8,336 bases of DNA from Burkholderiales bacterium (GTDB lineage Bacteria; Pseudomonadota; Gammaproteobacteria; Burkholderiales; UBA11063), in assembly GCA_026461645.1 (NCBI GenBank), contig JAPJMP010000223.1:1-8336 (forward strand), written 5' to 3'. A model generated the notes under the pieces. That model did no database searches and was not told where the DNA came from. It saw only the letters and a program-made list of their open reading frames with translations. Numbering within the stretch: position 1 is the first letter of the stretch; each line of letters opens with the position of its first letter. The position numbers were made by a program, and so were the translations under genes. Positions 7,689 to 8,336 of the stretch are shown piece by piece.

Positions 7689-8162
7689 TTATTTAAATAA
7701 TTTATTTACCAACAGTTCTAAATATTTCAAATCAATTTGATCAAAATAATTTAGCTCCTCGCTATCTACATCAAGAACACCTAAAAATTTTTTAGCATTA
7801 GTATATATAGGTATAACTATCTCGGAGTTAGATAGTGAACTACAAGCAATATGTCCAGGAAATTCATGCACATTTGCCACAACTATGGACCTATTTTCCT
7901 GCCAGCTAGCCCCGCATACTCCTTGGCCTTTTTTAATTCTAGTACAGGCAACTGGCCCTTGAAATGGCCCTAACACCAGTTCTTCATCAATTGCCAAGTA
8001 AAAACCTACCCACAACCAATTAAAATTAAATTTCAGTGCAGCACAAACATTTGCCATGTTAGCAATTAAATTAGTCTCATGACTCACTAATGCTTCAATT
8101 TGTGGCAGAAGTTCTTCATATTTTTCTTGCTTACTAACCGATAATACATTTATACTATGCAC
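7689..8162 (-). CDS. msrC: Free methionine-(R)-sulfoxide reductase (GAF domain)
   Basis: This is a single GAF-domain enzyme of 157 residues that reduces free L-methionine-(R)-sulfoxide in the cytosol, normally using thioredoxin as reductant. The three cysteines of the fRMsr catalytic relay are all present: C73 in VACTRI, C83 in GVCGAS and C107 in HIACSS. They lie with the expected GHIAC and SNSEIVIPI blocks and the GVLDVDS strand (128-134), whose acidic residues line the substrate pocket in family structures. This separates it from regulatory GAF proteins, which lack the cysteines. The start is GTG (8160-8162), with TAAGGT (8171-8176) eight bases upstream and an in-frame TAA shortly before it, so no longer start is available. 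It is the first gene of the array and is followed by ychF after 13 bp. Confidence 0.94.
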   Translation of the reverse strand: MHSINVLSVSKQEKYEELLPQIEALVSHETNLIANMANVCAALKFNFNWLWVGFYLAIDEELVLGPFQGPVACTRIKKGQGVCGASWQENRSIVVANVHEFPGHIACSSLSNSEIVIPIYTNAKKFLGVLDVDSEELNYFDQIDLKYLELLVNKLFK

Positions 8163-8190
8163 AACTATTTACCTTAATCAAAATATCTAA

Positions 8191-8199
8191 ATTTTACCA
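8191..8199 (-). promoter_or_regulatory. Candidate extended -10 promoter for msrC and downstream genes
   Basis: The minus strand reads TGGTAAAAT, an extended -10 element (TGn followed by TAAAAT, five of six matches to TATAAT). It would start transcription near 8184, just upstream of the TAAGGT ribosome site. No convincing -35 hexamer is present 17 bp upstream, which an extended -10 can tolerate. A TATAAA a few bases further upstream is a weaker alternative. Confidence 0.45.
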
Positions 8200-8235
8200 T
8201 ACTTTTATACGCAAATTTTAAATTTCTAGTAAATT

Positions 8236-8272
8236 ATTGGTGGCGGTTATCTCTACGAGTTCCCACCCCAAT
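8236..8272. repeat. GC-rich imperfect palindrome in the right intergenic region
   Basis: A 37-bp imperfect dyad stands out from the surrounding AT-rich spacer. ATTGG (8236-8240) pairs with CCAAT (8268-8272), TGG (8241-8243) with CCA (8263-8265) leaving two bulged C, and CTC (8251-8253) with GAG (8257-8259) at the apex. On neither strand is it followed by a convincing run of T, so it is not a standard terminator. It could be an operator, part of the msrC leader if transcription starts further right, or a small structured RNA. I do not recognise it. Confidence 0.4.
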
Positions 8273-8305
8273 TTTGTATATTTAATTTAATAATTATAAT
8301 TTTTT

Positions 8306-8334
8306 TTGCAAGTTTAATATTGTTATGATATAAT
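8306..8334 (+). promoter_or_regulatory. Strong sigma70-type promoter firing rightward out of the window
   Basis: The plus strand has TTGCAA (8306-8311), a spacer of exactly 17 bp and a perfect TATAAT (8329-8334), with an extended TG one base before the -10. Transcription would begin beyond the right edge, so it serves a gene not seen here that diverges from msrC. An AT-rich, T-rich stretch (8281-8307) lies directly upstream and could act as an UP-like element. Confidence 0.6.
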
Positions 8335-8336
8335 AT

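Overview
This window is AT-rich chromosomal DNA, by eye about one third G+C, with no mobile element, CRISPR array, rRNA or tRNA gene that I can recognise. The alanyl-tRNA synthetase, YajQ, YchF and MsrC proteins all read like proteobacterial, most likely gammaproteobacterial, versions. The low G+C, the dense packing and the frequent start/stop overlaps would suit a host-associated or reduced-genome gammaproteobacterium. The lineage is an inference; I cannot name a genus.

All seven genes lie on the minus strand, so transcription runs from right to left. In that order they are: msrC (free methionine-(R)-sulfoxide reductase), ychF (ATP-binding TGS protein), an SLC1-type dicarboxylate/amino-acid:cation symporter, alaS, a cytosolic M14-type zinc carboxypeptidase, a ten-helix permease-like membrane protein, and finally yajQ. 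The first six have junctions of 20 bp or less (13 bp, 10 bp, a 4-nt overlap, 20 bp, 3 bp) and probably form one transcript. A minus-strand extended -10 element sits just upstream of msrC. yajQ follows a 124-bp gap containing a perfect TATAAT box, so it may have its own promoter.

The right-hand intergenic region (8163-8336) holds the msrC promoter, an isolated GC-rich imperfect palindrome (8236-8272), and a strong outward-facing plus-strand promoter (8306-8334) for a gene beyond the window. The left edge holds only AT-rich inverted repeats and what may be half of a terminator.

The gene set is mostly housekeeping: methionine-sulfoxide repair, a translation and stress ATPase, amino-acid uptake, alanine charging, peptide trimming and a nucleotide-binding protein. 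I do not see a convincing new multi-gene system. The points most worth a second look are three. The symporter appears to have lost the sodium-site residues known from GltPh, with a lysine in the NMDGT motif. The carboxypeptidase and the membrane protein are in the same reading frame, separated by one TAA and one sense codon. The intergenic GC-rich palindrome is unexplained.
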